From Neurospora crassa OR74A (Eukaryota; Ascomycota; Sordariomycetes; Sordariales; Sordariaceae): a DNA stretch of 64,000 nt. The number at the start of each line of letters is the position of its first letter. Position 1 is the stretch's first letter. Below are positions 63,601 to 64,000 of the stretch, in pieces. The DNA is taken from the NCBI RefSeq assembly GCF_000182925.2, contig NC_026501.1, positions 682,001-746,000 on the forward strand. The letters run 5' to 3'. The notes under the pieces are model-generated. The model saw only the letters and a list, made by a program, of their open reading frames with translations, ran no database searches and was not told where the DNA came from. Made by a program: the position numbers and the translations under genes.

Positions 63601-63932
63601 GCGCCGGAAGCGATCAGCCTGTCAGTGCCGGAGCTGTCAGCAGCAGCGGAATGGACGTTGATAGTCCCGCCAACTCGACAGGATCTAATGAAACAATGCC
63701 CACCTTCAACCCCGGCGGTGCCTTTTCTGGGCTTCCCCCAACGACTCAGAGTAGCCTTGGCTTCGGCAATGGGTATATCAACACCCCTCGTCCCATGGTT
63801 GGGCCTGGCGGTATGATGGGAATGCCGAACGGCCAAGCTGGTCAGATGATGGGTGCGAGCAGCAGCAGTGGGCCTGGTAGCGGTCCTTCTCGTACTGGAG
63901 CCGAGTGGGAATGGCTCACAATGAGTCTCTAA
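60645..63932 (+). CDS. nit-2: Nitrogen regulatory GATA transcription factor NIT2 (AreA family)
   Basis: Nuclear activator of nitrogen-catabolic genes such as nitrate reductase; it binds paired GATA sites and is restrained by NMR under nitrogen sufficiency. Exons 60,645-61,270, 61,370-61,748 and 61,827-63,932 give 1036 residues, the known NIT2 length. Introns are 99 and 78 bp, with GTATGT and GTGAGT donors. The start [10 protein letters not shown] is the first ATG (GACAATGGCG). The N-terminus has Asn, Ser and His runs. The conserved AreA-family block [20 protein letters not shown] lies at about 169-188, followed by LTWRMM. The single GATA finger runs from Cys743 to Cys767 (CTNC, 17-residue loop, CNAC) with the basic tail [11 protein letters not shown] Ser/Gly/Thr-rich region follows, and the C-terminus WEWLTMSL is the conserved AreA/NIT2 end implicated in contact with NMR. 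All expected parts are present. The match to N. crassa is by length, finger position and motifs. Confidence 0.98.
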
Positions 63933-64000
63933 TGTGGAGGTCACGACACATGCGACATCGTTTTATGTTTTATTATTATGACACGCTTCTCGCGATATAT
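63933..64000 (+). other. Start of nit-2 3' UTR
   Basis: Sixty-eight bases after the nit-2 stop. They are AT-rich, with TTTTATGTTTTATTATTATG as a possible efficiency element. The poly-A site lies beyond the window. Confidence 0.5.

Noticed and set aside
14767-64000. tRNA and other small RNA genes
   Set aside because: I looked for B-box-like GGTTCGANNCC with a matching A box and cloverleaf ends and found none that fit. A covariance-model scan would be decisive.

Overview
This window comes from a filamentous ascomycete, almost certainly Neurospora crassa or a very close relative. The last gene, read through two introns, encodes a 1036-residue GATA factor whose zinc finger spans Cys743 to Cys767. 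That matches the length and finger position I know for N. crassa NIT2. All introns are short (49-99 bp), mostly with GTRNGT-like donors and CTRAC-like branch points. The first 14.5 kb carry the mark of repeat-induced point mutation (RIP): very high A+T, few CpA/TpG dinucleotides, and copies that differ only by transitions.

Layout. 1-14,490 is a RIP-inactivated block of nested Ty3/gypsy chromovirus-like retrotransposons. It holds a plus-strand RT-RNaseH-integrase stretch at 1-2,984, a minus-strand element with gag, protease and RNaseH remnants at about 6.6-11.0 kb, and a plus-strand integrase tail with chromodomain at 13.7-14.5 kb. Five 100-N gaps break it, and one is flanked by a perfect 154-bp duplication that is probably an assembly artefact. 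RIP stops sharply near 14.52 kb, inside an LTR-like segment. 16,752-18,471 (minus) is a C2H2 zinc-finger transcription factor. 18.5-29.2 kb holds no gene I can support. 29,205-30,901 (minus) is peroxisomal malate synthase (acu-9), and 35,111-36,786 (minus) is class II fumarase. 38,670-42,628 (minus) is a Gin4/Hsl1/Cdr2-type kinase with a C-terminal KA1-like region. 44,646-48,294 (plus) is SMC5. 48.3-60.6 kb has no firm gene, and 60,645-63,932 (plus) is nit-2.

How the genes relate. Malate synthase and fumarase are neighbours on one strand and act in linked C4-dicarboxylate metabolism: the glyoxylate shunt makes malate and succinate, and fumarase handles the fumarate-malate step. The kinase (septin and cell-cycle morphogenesis) and SMC5 (DNA repair and chromosome integrity) are divergently transcribed from a 2.0-kb spacer. 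nit-2 is the global activator of nitrogen-catabolic genes and lies behind a very long upstream region. These are ordinary eukaryotic neighbours, not an operon.

I found no convincing new multi-gene system. The points most worth following are the in-frame 69-nt intron inside zinc finger 2 of the C2H2 factor, a second Kozak-perfect start in fumarase that could give a cytosolic form, the frame-preserving RIP of the pol genes, islands within the AT-rich block that escaped RIP, a recurrent TAGGTAGGTA-type motif in the non-coding spacers, and two gene deserts of more than 10 kb.
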